Under the pieces are notes generated by a model. That model had not been told where the DNA came from. It saw only the letters and a program-made list of their open reading frames with translations, and ran no database searches. DNA of 13,125 bases, taken from assembly GCA_964625865.1 (NCBI GenBank), contig CAZVEV010000162.1, positions 1 through 13,125 on the forward strand, in the 5' to 3' direction. Positions 1 through 8,200 of this stretch are shown here, one piece after another. This stretch comes from CAZVEV01 sp964625865 (lineage in GTDB: Bacteria > Planctomycetota > Phycisphaerae > SM23-33). Both the position numbers and the translations under genes were made by a program. Numbering within the stretch: position 1 is the stretch's first letter; each line of letters starts with the position of its first letter.

Positions 1-13
1 GCCCCCCACCGCG

Positions 14-139
14 CCACGGTTCGGTGCCACGGTCCTACGCGCAGCGGAGGGCCGTACCGCGTGCATGTGGAAGCGACTCAGGCACGGCCCTCCGCTGCGC
101 GTAGGACCGTGGCACCAGGACCGTGGCACCGAACCGTGG
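14..139. repeat. Inverted pair of REP-like palindromes (REPIN-like element)
   Basis: Positions 23-55 and 84-116 are a perfect 33-base inverted repeat separated by 28 bases. Each arm can also fold on itself (left arm, 29-35 with 49-55, one G-T pair). The last 14 bases of the right arm (103-116) are repeated directly at 117-130. The second copy runs on so that 120-139 is the reverse complement of 14-33. The layout, two inverted small palindromes plus a partial tandem copy, fits a non-coding REP doublet. It lies directly upstream of the sulfatase gene, and might end an upstream transcript or shape the leader. No transposase gene is in the window. Confidence 0.75.
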
Positions 140-151
140 CAGGCCCGGGAT

Positions 152-157
152 GGAGAA
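152..157 (+). promoter_or_regulatory. Ribosome binding site fixing the start of the first sulfatase
   Basis: GGAGAA lies five bases before ATG 163. The reading frame is open further upstream to a GTG at 61, but that stretch translates the inverted repeat and has no Shine-Dalgarno sequence. Starting at 163 puts the twin-arginine motif at residues 7-8, as expected for a Tat signal. The second sulfatase has the same GGAGAA (3705-3710) before its ATG. Confidence 0.8.
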
Positions 158-162
158 CCGCT

Positions 163-1908
163 ATGAGCTGCACGCTGAAACGTCGCGACTTCCTCAAGAC
201 CGCCTCGCTGACGGCCGTACCGTTGTGGCTGGCGGGCGGGCGGCCGGCGTGGTGCAAGCCTCCCGCCGCCGAGATCGCGTGGAACGTGCTGCTGTTCATG
301 AGCGATCAGCACAACCCGCACTTCATGACCTGCGACAGGCAGAATCCGCAGAACGTTCACACGCCGAACATGGCGCGCCTGGCGCGTCAGGGCGTGGTAT
401 TCGACGCCTGCTACGCCACCGTCCCGGTCTGCGGGCCGACGCGGGCGAGCCTGGTCTCGGCCGCGTATCCGCAGGACCACGGGCAGTATGGCAATGCGTC
501 GTTCCTGACCGAGACCGGTCCGGACGGCGCCACGCCGTCGGTGATGCACAACTTCCGTGCCGGCGGGTACAACACGGCATTGATGGGCAAGACGCATAGC
601 AACATGCAGCGGTGGGACGCCGACCCGACGCAGCGCTACAAGGGGCGAAACCTGTTCATGGGGTTCGACTATCGCCTGGAGGCCTGCACGGGCAGCTACA
701 ACAGAGACGGCGGCGTGCCGCTTGTTCCCTCCAAGGCGTACTTCAAGAAGCGAGCGGGCGAGTTCCGCAAAAGACACCCCGAATCGCTCAAGGGGCAACC
801 GCCCCCCGCGTGGGAGAAGGCCGTCTTCGAACAGGGCAATGCGAAAGAGGGCAAACTCAAGCGATTCCGATCATCGGCCGTGAAGCACGCGGCCGACCAC
901 AAGGACGGGCTGATGGTCTTCGAGGCCATCGACTACCTCGCCGACTGGTCGCGGAACAAAGGCAGGCAGTTCAAGACCGATTCGAGCAAGCCGTTCTTCG
1001 TGTTCGTCTCGGTGGTCCAGCCGCATTGGCCCTACAGCGCGCCGAGAATGCAGGACGGCACGGACTTCTACTCGATGTACAGCGGGCGAGACGAAGACGA
1101 CGAGGCGACGTTCACCTTCGAGGGCGAGCATCGCAAGAAGTTCGTCCCGTCCGCGCTGACCGCCGCGATGCAGACCGACCCGCTGGAGAACTGGCCCTTC
1201 CCGTACGGGGCGAACAAGCGCGACACGCCCCCCGCCGCCATCCGCCTTGCCCGCGCCCGATACTCCAGCGCCGTCAGTTGGGTCGACCATCTGCTCGGGC
1301 TGATGCTCACGCAACTGGACAACCTGCCCGACCCCAACAACCCGGGCAAGACGCTGGCCCAGACCACCATCGTCTGCTACACCAGCGACCACGGCGACAT
1401 GATGGGCGAGCACCATCGCATGAACAAGATGGTCATGTACGAGGGCAGCGCCCGGATCCCCTTCATCGTCCGCATGCCGGGCACGATCAAGCCGGCCCAG
1501 CGAAGCGACGTCCTGCTGACCCACAACGACATGCTGCCCACGCTGGCCGGGCTCTGCGGGATCGGCGACAAGCTCCGAAAGAACATCGATGGCAAGGACC
1601 TGTCAGCCGCCTTCGCCGCCAATGATCCGAGCAAGGGACATCGGCGCATCTTCGTCGAGAACGGGCTCGGCAAGACCGGCAAGGGCCATCCCGCCGTCGT
1701 GATGACCCGGACCGGAACGTACAAGTTCATCCGGTTCAAACCCGACAGGGACGGGCAGGCAAGGCATGCGCTATTTGACCTCGCTGCCGACCCGCACGAA
1801 ACGACGAATCTCGCCGGACAAAAGAAGTACGCAAGCATCGTCACGGAGGAAAACGAGGCGATCAACACCTTCCTGGCCAAGTGGAACGTCGCGAAAGTCT
1901 CGCTCTAA
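163..1908 (+). CDS. Tat-exported S1-type sulfatase (formylglycine-dependent)
   Basis: A 581-residue sulfatase that should hydrolyse sulfate esters outside the cytoplasm, probably on a polysaccharide; the substrate cannot be read from sequence. The N-terminus MSCTLKRRDFLKTASL is a twin-arginine signal followed by a hydrophobic stretch ending near residue 30. The core follows family order: metal site SDQH (residues 47-50), the maturation motif VCGPTR with Cys90 as the residue expected to become formylglycine, PHWPY with His288, a second metal site SDHGD (408-412) and Lys422 in NKMVMYEG. The C-terminus has the typical LFDLAADPHETTNLAG block. Gln49 replaces the second Asp of the common DD pair, which occurs in several sulfatase subfamilies. 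Start 163 is chosen from the ribosome binding site and the signal. A formylglycine-generating enzyme is needed but is not in the window. Family certain, substrate unknown. Confidence 0.93.
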   Translation: MSCTLKRRDFLKTASLTAVPLWLAGGRPAWCKPPAAEIAWNVLLFMSDQHNPHFMTCDRQNPQNVHTPNMARLARQGVVFDACYATVPVCGPTRASLVSAAYPQDHGQYGNASFLTETGPDGATPSVMHNFRAGGYNTALMGKTHSNMQRWDADPTQRYKGRNLFMGFDYRLEACTGSYNRDGGVPLVPSKAYFKKRAGEFRKRHPESLKGQPPPAWEKAVFEQGNAKEGKLKRFRSSAVKHAADHKDGLMVFEAIDYLADWSRNKGRQFKTDSSKPFFVFVSVVQPHWPYSAPRMQDGTDFYSMYSGRDEDDEATFTFEGEHRKKFVPSALTAAMQTDPLENWPFPYGANKRDTPPAAIRLARARYSSAVSWVDHLLGLMLTQLDNLPDPNNPGKTLAQTTIVCYTSDHGDMMGEHHRMNKMVMYEGSARIPFIVRMPGTIKPAQRSDVLLTHNDMLPTLAGLCGIGDKLRKNIDGKDLSAAFAANDPSKGHRRIFVENGLGKTGKGHPAVVMTRTGTYKFIRFKPDRDGQARHALFDLAADPHETTNLAGQKKYASIVTEENEAINTFLAKWNVAKVSL

Positions 1909-2103
1909 CCGTAACAACGGAGACCGTGCCGTTCTTCCTGCCCGTTTCTCAGCGGGGTCGGTGGGCCATTCTCCCGGCGGTCGAGAGTGTCCTTGACGAG
2001 TCGCCGGGCGGCCAGTGTCTCTGTAATCTCTTTCGGCGAAGATACTTCCCCACCCCTTCTCCGGCAACGGTTCGGAGGGGGCAGCACGGGTGGGATTTTC
2101 TTG

Positions 2104-2132
2104 TGGACAAGACCGGGCGAATGCTGTACAAT
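2104..2132 (+). promoter_or_regulatory. Sigma-70-like promoter for the PEP-CTERM gene
   Basis: TGGACA (2104-2109, five of six matches to TTGACA) and TACAAT (2127-2132, five of six to TATAAT) are separated by 17 bases. This would start transcription near 2139 and give a leader of about 125 bases before ATG 2264. It suggests the PEP-CTERM gene is transcribed independently of the sulfatase upstream. Confidence 0.6.
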
Positions 2133-2250
2133 TGTCGTTATTGTCGGCGGTCGTCGTCGGCAGAGCCCAGATAGAGGCGGCGAGGTCATGTGAGAGCCGG
2201 AGGTCTCGCCTGAACAGTTACCAGTTCTCGACGAGTGACGTACGCGAAAA

Positions 2251-2256
2251 GGGAGA
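2251..2256 (+). promoter_or_regulatory. Ribosome binding site of the PEP-CTERM gene
   Basis: GGGAGA seven bases before ATG 2264. It favours this start over the in-frame upstream ATG at 2090, which would precede the promoter's -10 box and place about 58 residues before the signal peptide. Confidence 0.75.
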
Positions 2257-2263
2257 TGACACC

Positions 2264-3493
2264 ATGAGTGCTGCGGACAACCTTTCTGTGCGGCTGATGA
2301 TCGGCGTCGTTGTGGTCGTGTGTTGCAGTATGGCCCGCGCAGCGACGGTCACCATCGCCAACTCGAACGTCGACTTCACGGCGACCGGCCTACAGGGCAC
2401 GCACAATCACTGGCATCACGGATACTACAACCTGACGGCCGATGGGGATGGCACGTACCAAGCCAGCGACTTCGCGCCGTTCACCAACTCGGCGGGTCCC
2501 GGCGGCGGTCCGGTCAGCGCCGGTGGAAACCACTGGGACGGATCGGCGTGGGACCTCTCGTCAAGCGGAGCGCCGTGGACGCGACTGGGTAACACGTACG
2601 TCCACCCGAATGGAACGAACAACGGGTCCGAGCACCACGTCATTCGCCGTTGGGTCAGCCCGTATGCCGCGATCCTCGACGTGAGTTGGACGATGACGCG
2701 CACCGCAGACGGCAACGGTGTCGAAGGATTCCTGTACCACAACGGCACGCTCATCGACACGTCGCTGTCCCCCGTTTCAACGGCCCGTGTTGTGTCGGCC
2801 TTGAACGTTCAACCGGGCGATACGATCGACCTCGCTCTGGGACCGAACGGGGCGGACAGCTCCGACAGTTCGAACAACCAGTTGACAATCGCCGCGTCGT
2901 TGGATTCGGAAACACAAGTCGCCCATTCGCAAAACGAACTGTCCGGCACGCAGGGCCAGAACAACTGGTACTACGGCTATTGGGACAAGACGGCCGATGG
3001 GGACAAGATTTACGCCCCTGGCGAACTCACGCAGTTCCTACCGGCCCACTGGACCGGCTCGAAGTGGGATCTGGGCGCCAACGCGCCCTGGACGGAAATC
3101 ACGGATACCGGCGGTCACCCTCAGGGAAGCGGGAACGCCCACTGGGCGATCCGACGTTGGGAAAGCGAAGTGGCCGGAACGGTCCACCTGGCGGGTACAC
3201 TGAACAACCCCAGCGCCAGCGGCGACGGCACGATCGGCAGGATCTTCGTCGACGGCGTCGAGATCTACGCTCGCCTGACGGATGGCAACTCGTTCGGCTA
3301 CTCGATCCTGGCCGACGTGAATGTGGGCTCGCAAGTCGATTTCGTGATCGACGCAGGACTGGCCAACGATCAGGCCAACGATGGGACCACGTTTACCGCA
3401 ATCATAGACCACGTCACTGTCGTCCCCGAGCCGGCAACCCTCACCCTGGCCGCGATCGGCCTGGTGGGGTGGCGACGGCGGCGGAACCGGTAG
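2264..3493 (+). CDS. Secreted two-domain PEP-CTERM protein
   Basis: A 409-residue exported protein of unknown function. A signal peptide (hydrophobic residues about 10-20, cleavage after an ARA near residue 26) is followed by two related domains, roughly 30-210 and 218-385. Both carry the series G-x-QGT or GTQG, a YYGY-like aromatic motif, TADGD, HWxGSxWDL, APWT, HPxG and IRRW, so the protein arose by internal duplication. Domain 2 adds FVDGVEIY and VDFVIDAG, like jelly-roll folds. The C-terminus is a clear PEP-CTERM tail: VVPEP, a hydrophobic segment, then GWRRRRNR (386-409). In the known system an exosortase cuts such tails after membrane insertion; none is in this window. Its place between two sulfatases suggests a surface carbohydrate-binding or matrix role, which is inference only. 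TADGD may bind calcium, also unproven. Confidence 0.88.
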   Translation: MSAADNLSVRLMIGVVVVVCCSMARAATVTIANSNVDFTATGLQGTHNHWHHGYYNLTADGDGTYQASDFAPFTNSAGPGGGPVSAGGNHWDGSAWDLSSSGAPWTRLGNTYVHPNGTNNGSEHHVIRRWVSPYAAILDVSWTMTRTADGNGVEGFLYHNGTLIDTSLSPVSTARVVSALNVQPGDTIDLALGPNGADSSDSSNNQLTIAASLDSETQVAHSQNELSGTQGQNNWYYGYWDKTADGDKIYAPGELTQFLPAHWTGSKWDLGANAPWTEITDTGGHPQGSGNAHWAIRRWESEVAGTVHLAGTLNNPSASGDGTIGRIFVDGVEIYARLTDGNSFGYSILADVNVGSQVDFVIDAGLANDQANDGTTFTAIIDHVTVVPEPATLTLAAIGLVGWRRRRNR

Positions 3494-3622
3494 GTTCAGC
3501 CCGGCGGCGCACAATCGCTTGCACGCCTTGCACCCGATTGGACAAAGGCGTGCGTATCGGCGCGACAGGAGGGAGCCCCATACCGCAGTGCCATCGGTAT
3601 AGCCCGAGCGGACGGGTTCTCG

Positions 3623-3628
3623 TACAAT
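3623..3628 (+). promoter_or_regulatory. Possible -10 element for the second sulfatase
   Basis: TACAAT, the same hexamer used in the promoter at 2127, lies 89 bases before ATG 3718. No convincing -35 box is seen 16-18 bases upstream. The rest of the 224-base gap (3494-3717) holds no gene. It does contain an 11-base match at 3516-3526 to the palindrome repeat near 13013. Confidence 0.35.
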
Positions 3629-3717
3629 CATGGTCAGTGTCCCGCAGTCATCGCGGAAATCGAGTTATGCAGACAGCACCGGCAAGGGCCGGCATGCCGG
3701 GGGCGGAGAACCATAAA

Positions 3718-5238
3718 ATGAGCCGCACACTGAAACGTCGTGACTTCCTCAAGGCCACCTCGCTGACGGCGCTGTCGCTGGGGCTGACGGGCGCCCTGAA
3801 GGCGGCCGACAAGAAAGCCGCGCGCCCCAACATTCTCTGGATCACCGCCGAGGACATGAACGCCTGGATGAGTTGCTACGGCGAGACGGTGCTCAAGACC
3901 CCCACGTTCGATGCGTTGGCCGCCGGGGGCGTTCGCTTCGACCGCGCGTACGTGCCGGCCCCGGTCTGCTCGGCCTGCCGGTCCGGTTACATCACGGGCA
4001 CGATGCAGACGACGCTGGGCCTCCACAACCACCGCAGTTCGCGGCCGAACACGCGGAACCCCGACCACGCGAAGCTCGGCATGATCCACCTGCCCGACGG
4101 AGTGAAGACCGTCCCCGAGTTGTTCCGCGCCGCGGGGTACGCCACGTTCAACCGGGGCAAGACAGATTACAACTTCGTCTACGATAACAAGGACCTCTAT
4201 AGCGTGGCCGGCTGGCCCGAGGCGGTCGAGCAGGGCAAGCCGTGGTTCGGGCAGATCCAGTTGAAGGGGGGCAAGAACGGTAAGCAGTCGCTTCCCAAGG
4301 CTGACCAGTCGCCCGTCGATCCGGCCGACGTGACGATCCCGCCGTACTACCCCGACGTGCCCGAGTTTCGCCAGGCCTACGCGGACCACTACGCCTGCGT
4401 CCTGGGCACCGACTACAGCGTGCGAGGCATCCTGGACAAGCTCAAGGCCGACGGGCTCCTGGACAACACGATCGTGCTGTTCTTCTCCGATCACGGCGCC
4501 CCCCCGCTGCTGCGTCACAAGCAGTTCTGCTACGAGGGCGGGCTCCGCGTGCCGCTGATCGCGAGTTGGAAGGGCAATCCGAAGGCGCTGCGGGCCAACG
4601 GGGCCGTCCGCGGCGACCTGGTGAGCCTGATCGACGTGGCCGTCAGTTCGCTGGCCCTCGCGGGAATCACGGTCCCCGCACACATGGAGGGCCGCAACCT
4701 CTTCGCGTCGGACCACACGAAGCGCGACTACGTCATCGGCGCCCGCGACCGGTGCGACTACACCATCGAACGCATCCGCGCGGTGGTCACGAAGCGGTAC
4801 AAGTATCTGCGGAACTTCCTGACCGACCGCCCGTACCTCCAGCCGCAGTATCGCGACGGGCAGGTCCTGATGAAGACCTGGAAGGGTCTGCGCGACGAAG
4901 GCAAGCTGACGCCCACCGCGTCGGTGTTCGTGGGCGACAAGCGGCCCGCAGAGGAACTGTACGACCTCGACGCCGATCCGCACGAGGTGAAGAATCTCGC
5001 CGGCGATCCGGCGCACACGGCCGAGCTGAAGCGACACCGGAAGATCCTGGCGGACTGGATGAAGGAAACCGACGACAAGGGCCAGTACCCCGAGAGCACC
5101 GAGGGGCTCCTGCAGGTGATGTATCGCTGGGGCGACAGGTGCATCAATCCGGAGTATGAAGCCGTTCGCAAGAAGTACGGCCAGATCAAGCCCGCCCCGC
5201 GGACCCGAAAGCCCCGGAAGAAGAAAGCCCGACAGTAG
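3718..5238 (+). CDS. Tat-exported S1-type sulfatase, CSACR subtype
   Basis: A 506-residue sulfatase, exported by the Tat route (MSRTLKRRDFLKATSL, hydrophobic to about residue 29). Metal site TAEDM (43-47) carries Glu-Asp in place of Asp-Asp. The maturation motif is PVCSACRSG with Cys84 as predicted formylglycine; C-x-A-x-R fits the relaxed consensus. It is followed by HNHRS, a block I associate with the heparan-sulfatase-like branch. Further on are FFSDHGAPP (Asp258, His259) and Lys268 in HKQFCYEGG, then LYDLDADPHEVKNLAG near the C-terminus. The last 16 residues are strongly basic. GGAGAA (3705-3710) sits seven bases before the ATG, supporting this start over the long open frame upstream, which overlaps the PEP-CTERM gene. 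The next gene begins 60 bases on and is probably cotranscribed. Substrate unknown; likely a sulfated glycan. Confidence 0.93.
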   Translation: MSRTLKRRDFLKATSLTALSLGLTGALKAADKKAARPNILWITAEDMNAWMSCYGETVLKTPTFDALAAGGVRFDRAYVPAPVCSACRSGYITGTMQTTLGLHNHRSSRPNTRNPDHAKLGMIHLPDGVKTVPELFRAAGYATFNRGKTDYNFVYDNKDLYSVAGWPEAVEQGKPWFGQIQLKGGKNGKQSLPKADQSPVDPADVTIPPYYPDVPEFRQAYADHYACVLGTDYSVRGILDKLKADGLLDNTIVLFFSDHGAPPLLRHKQFCYEGGLRVPLIASWKGNPKALRANGAVRGDLVSLIDVAVSSLALAGITVPAHMEGRNLFASDHTKRDYVIGARDRCDYTIERIRAVVTKRYKYLRNFLTDRPYLQPQYRDGQVLMKTWKGLRDEGKLTPTASVFVGDKRPAEELYDLDADPHEVKNLAGDPAHTAELKRHRKILADWMKETDDKGQYPESTEGLLQVMYRWGDRCINPEYEAVRKKYGQIKPAPRTRKPRKKKARQ

Positions 5239-5289
5239 TCGCCCGGCACGGTCGGCGGATCGCTTTCCCGGCCGTGAGGCGCACACAAC

Positions 5290-5293
5290 GGAG
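5290..5293 (+). promoter_or_regulatory. Ribosome binding site deciding ATG 5299
   Basis: GGAG ends at 5293, five bases before ATG 5299. A GTG in the same frame at 5293 would overlap this sequence and is therefore unlikely to be the start. Confidence 0.7.
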
Positions 5294-5298
5294 TGACC

Positions 5299-8200
5299 AT
5301 GTACAGATACCGAATCGCAGTGTGCGTTTGCCTCGCCCTTGCCGCCTCCGCCCGCGCCGAGACAGCGAAGGAACTCGTCGACGCCTCCGGCGTTACCGGC
5401 GGCCTGGTCGTCCACGTCGGCTGTGGCGATGCGAAGTTGACGGCGGGCCTGCGCGCAGGCAGCAGTTATCTCGTACACGGCCTGGACACCGACGCGGCAC
5501 GCGTGGCGAAGGCACGCGAGGTCGTCAGGACCCTTGGCGTCTACGGCCCGGTGAGCATCGACCGGTGGGCCGGCGGCCGCCTGCCTTACGTCGACAACAC
5601 GGTCAACCTGCTGGTGGTCACCGATCCGAAGGTCGTCGTGTCGCGCGACGAGGTCCTGCGCGTGCTCGTGCCGAATGGCGCCGCCGTCATCAACGGCAAG
5701 CGACTGGTCAAGCCCTGGCCCGCGGAGATCGACGACTGGACGCACTGGCTGTACGGGCCGGGCAACAACGCCGTCTCGCGCGACACGCGGGTGGGCATCT
5801 CCCGCAATCTGCAGTGGATCGACGGGCCCCTGTGGGGCAGGCACCACAACCTCCTGCCGAGCGTCTCCACGATGGTGTCGGCCAAGGGGCGTCTGTTCAC
5901 GATCATCGACGAGGCCCCCATCGGCGTCCGAAGCACGGCCGACAAGTGGGCCCTGGTGGCCCGAGACGCATTCAACGGGCTGGTCCTGTGGCGAAAGCCC
6001 ATCACCAACTGGGGCTGGAGCAAGTGGTCGGCTCTCGAAGTCAGCGGCACGATGCGATTCAAGGGGCCCGACCAGTTGTTCAGACGCCTGGTGGCCGTTG
6101 GCGACACGGTCTACGTGACGCTGGGCTTCAACGAGCCGGTGGCGGCTATCGACGCGGCGACAGGCAAGACGATTCGCCTGTACAAGGGCACGGAAAACAC
6201 ATCGGCGATTCTCTGCGCGGGCGGGCGACTGGTGCTGTCGCGCAACGTCCTGGGCAAGAGACCGGGCAAGGACATCCTGGCCGTCGACGCGGAGAGCGGC
6301 AAGGTCCTCTGGGAACGCAAGGGCTACACGGGCATCACGTCGCGCGGCGACGAACTGAAGGCATTCACCGACGTGTACCTCACCGTCGGAAAGGACAAGG
6401 CGTTCTTCCTCGACCGGGACCACGTGGTGGCGCTGGACCTCGAAACCGGCAAAGAGGCGTGGAAGGCCCCGCGCCCCAAGGCCAAGAAGGACGTCTTCGG
6501 GCATTACCAGTTCAACTTCGTGAACCTCTGCACGCTGGTCTATCACGACGGGACCGTGTTCATGGGGCAGATCCGTCCTGAAGCGACGAACCTGAACAAG
6601 TGGCAGAAGAAGGCAGTGGATGTGATGGCCCTGGATGCGGGGTCGGGCAAGGAACTGTGGCGGCACACGGCCGGAACGCTGTCGCATTTCACCCCGCCGG
6701 ACCTGTTCGTCCGGGGCGGACTGATCTGGATGATGCAGAATCAGCCCCTGGCGCTGGTGGGCCTGGACGTGCGGACGGGGAAGATCAAGAGCGAGCATCC
6801 CGTCGCGGACATGCTGGTCGGGCACCACCACCGCTGCTACCGCAACAAGGCCAGCGCCAACTTCTACCTCGCCGGTGAGGAAGGGATCGAGTACATCGAC
6901 TTCCGCACGGGCGCCCTGGACGTGCACCACTGGATGCGCGGCGCGTGCGCGTACGGCATCATGCCGGCCAACGGGCTGATCTACCTGCCCGGCCACGCCT
7001 GCGGCTGTCACACCAACGCAAAGCTCAACGGCTTCATTGCCCTGGCGGACAGGAAGTTAAAGGTTGAAGGTTCAAGGTTGAAGGTTCCACGCGTCGAGAA
7101 GGGCCCGGCCTATTCGAGTATCTCAAATCTCAAATCTGAAATCTCAGATGACGATTGGCCGGTGTACAGGCGCGATGCGGCGCGGAGTGGACATGTGGCG
7201 ACGGACGTGCCGGCCAAGGTGGCGCTGCAGTGGAAGGCGTCGATCGGCGGCAGGCTCACGCCGCCGGTGATTGCGGCGGGCAAGGTGTACGTGGCGGCGA
7301 AGGACCGCAACGAGGTCGTCTGCCTCAGTGCGGCGGCGGGCAAGGTGCTGTGGCGATTCATCGCCGACGGCCCGGTGGACAGCCCGCCGTCGATCTGCGG
7401 CGGGCGGGTGATCTTCGGTTCTCGCGGCGGCTCGGTCTACGCCCTGGCGGCCGACGACGGGGCGCTGGTCTGGCGATTCGTAGCGGCGCCAACTGACGTG
7501 CGTGCGATGGCGTTCGGCCGCCTGGAGTCGCTCTGGCCGGTCAGCGGCAGCGTGCTGCCGCTGGGGGACAAGGTTTACTTCGTGGCGGGCCGGTCGATGC
7601 ACCTGGACGGCGGGCTGACGGTCTACGCGCTGGATGCGGCCACGGGCAAGATGCTCCAGCGGACGCAGTTGACCGCGGACACCAAGGTCAAGGGCGAAGT
7701 GAAGGGCGCAGTCCTGCCGGACATCCTGGTCAGTGACGGGGAGAGCATCTTCATGCGGACCATGAAGTTCTCAGCTGCGGATATCACCGCCCGCGGGGCG
7801 GCCAAGGGCGGTGCGATTCTGCAGTCGAACGACGGTGGACTCCTCGACGACTCGTGGATCAACAACGCGTTCTGGCGGTACGGCAAGGCCCAGGCGCAGA
7901 TGCTGGTGTTCGACGGCAAGACCGTTTACGGCGTGGCGGCCCAGAAGAAGCTGATCACCAAATCGTACGGGCAGGACGTCTTCTCGGCGGGCAAGAACGG
8001 ATACCGGCTGTTCGCGGTAGACCTCGGCGCCGCCGCGGGCAAGGCCCCGTCCAAACCTGCCGACAGGCGAGGCAAGAAGCGCAAGGCGAAGAAGCCCCCC
8101 ACCAAGTCGCGATGGAGCCTGCAGACGTCCGTACGGGCCCAGGCGATGGTGCTGGCCGGCGCACGCCTGTGTATCGCGGGCGCTCCCGACGTGGTGGACA

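Larger units (their letters stand above)
1909..2263 (+). other. Intergenic region with leader and promoter of the PEP-CTERM gene
   Basis: No credible gene is seen in these 355 bases; the short open frames lack signals and homology that I recognise. Two weak hairpins are present: 1973-1979 with 2002-2008 (7 pairs, long loop), and 2053-2063 with 2073-2081 (9 pairs with a two-base bulge) followed 14 bases later by a short T run at 2096-2099. The second could be a weak terminator for the sulfatase gene. A good promoter follows at 2104-2132. Confidence 0.5.

Noticed and set aside
61..162. Upstream extension of the first sulfatase to GTG 61
   Set aside because: It would translate the inverted repeat, lacks a ribosome binding site and would bury the Tat motif 40 residues in.
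3634..7011. 1125-codon open frame on the minus strand
   Set aside because: It is antisense to the second sulfatase and the first half of the propeller gene, both certain. Its translation is low-complexity Arg/Val/His-rich without family motifs, as expected for a shadow frame in high-GC DNA.
6985..7020. Haem c attachment site in the propeller protein
   Set aside because: The sequence reads HACGCHTN. The spacing is C-x-C-H, not the C-x-x-C-H needed for covalent haem, so no cytochrome function is proposed.
7060..7148. CRISPR array
   Set aside because: Units are seven bases and contiguous, without spacers or cas genes.
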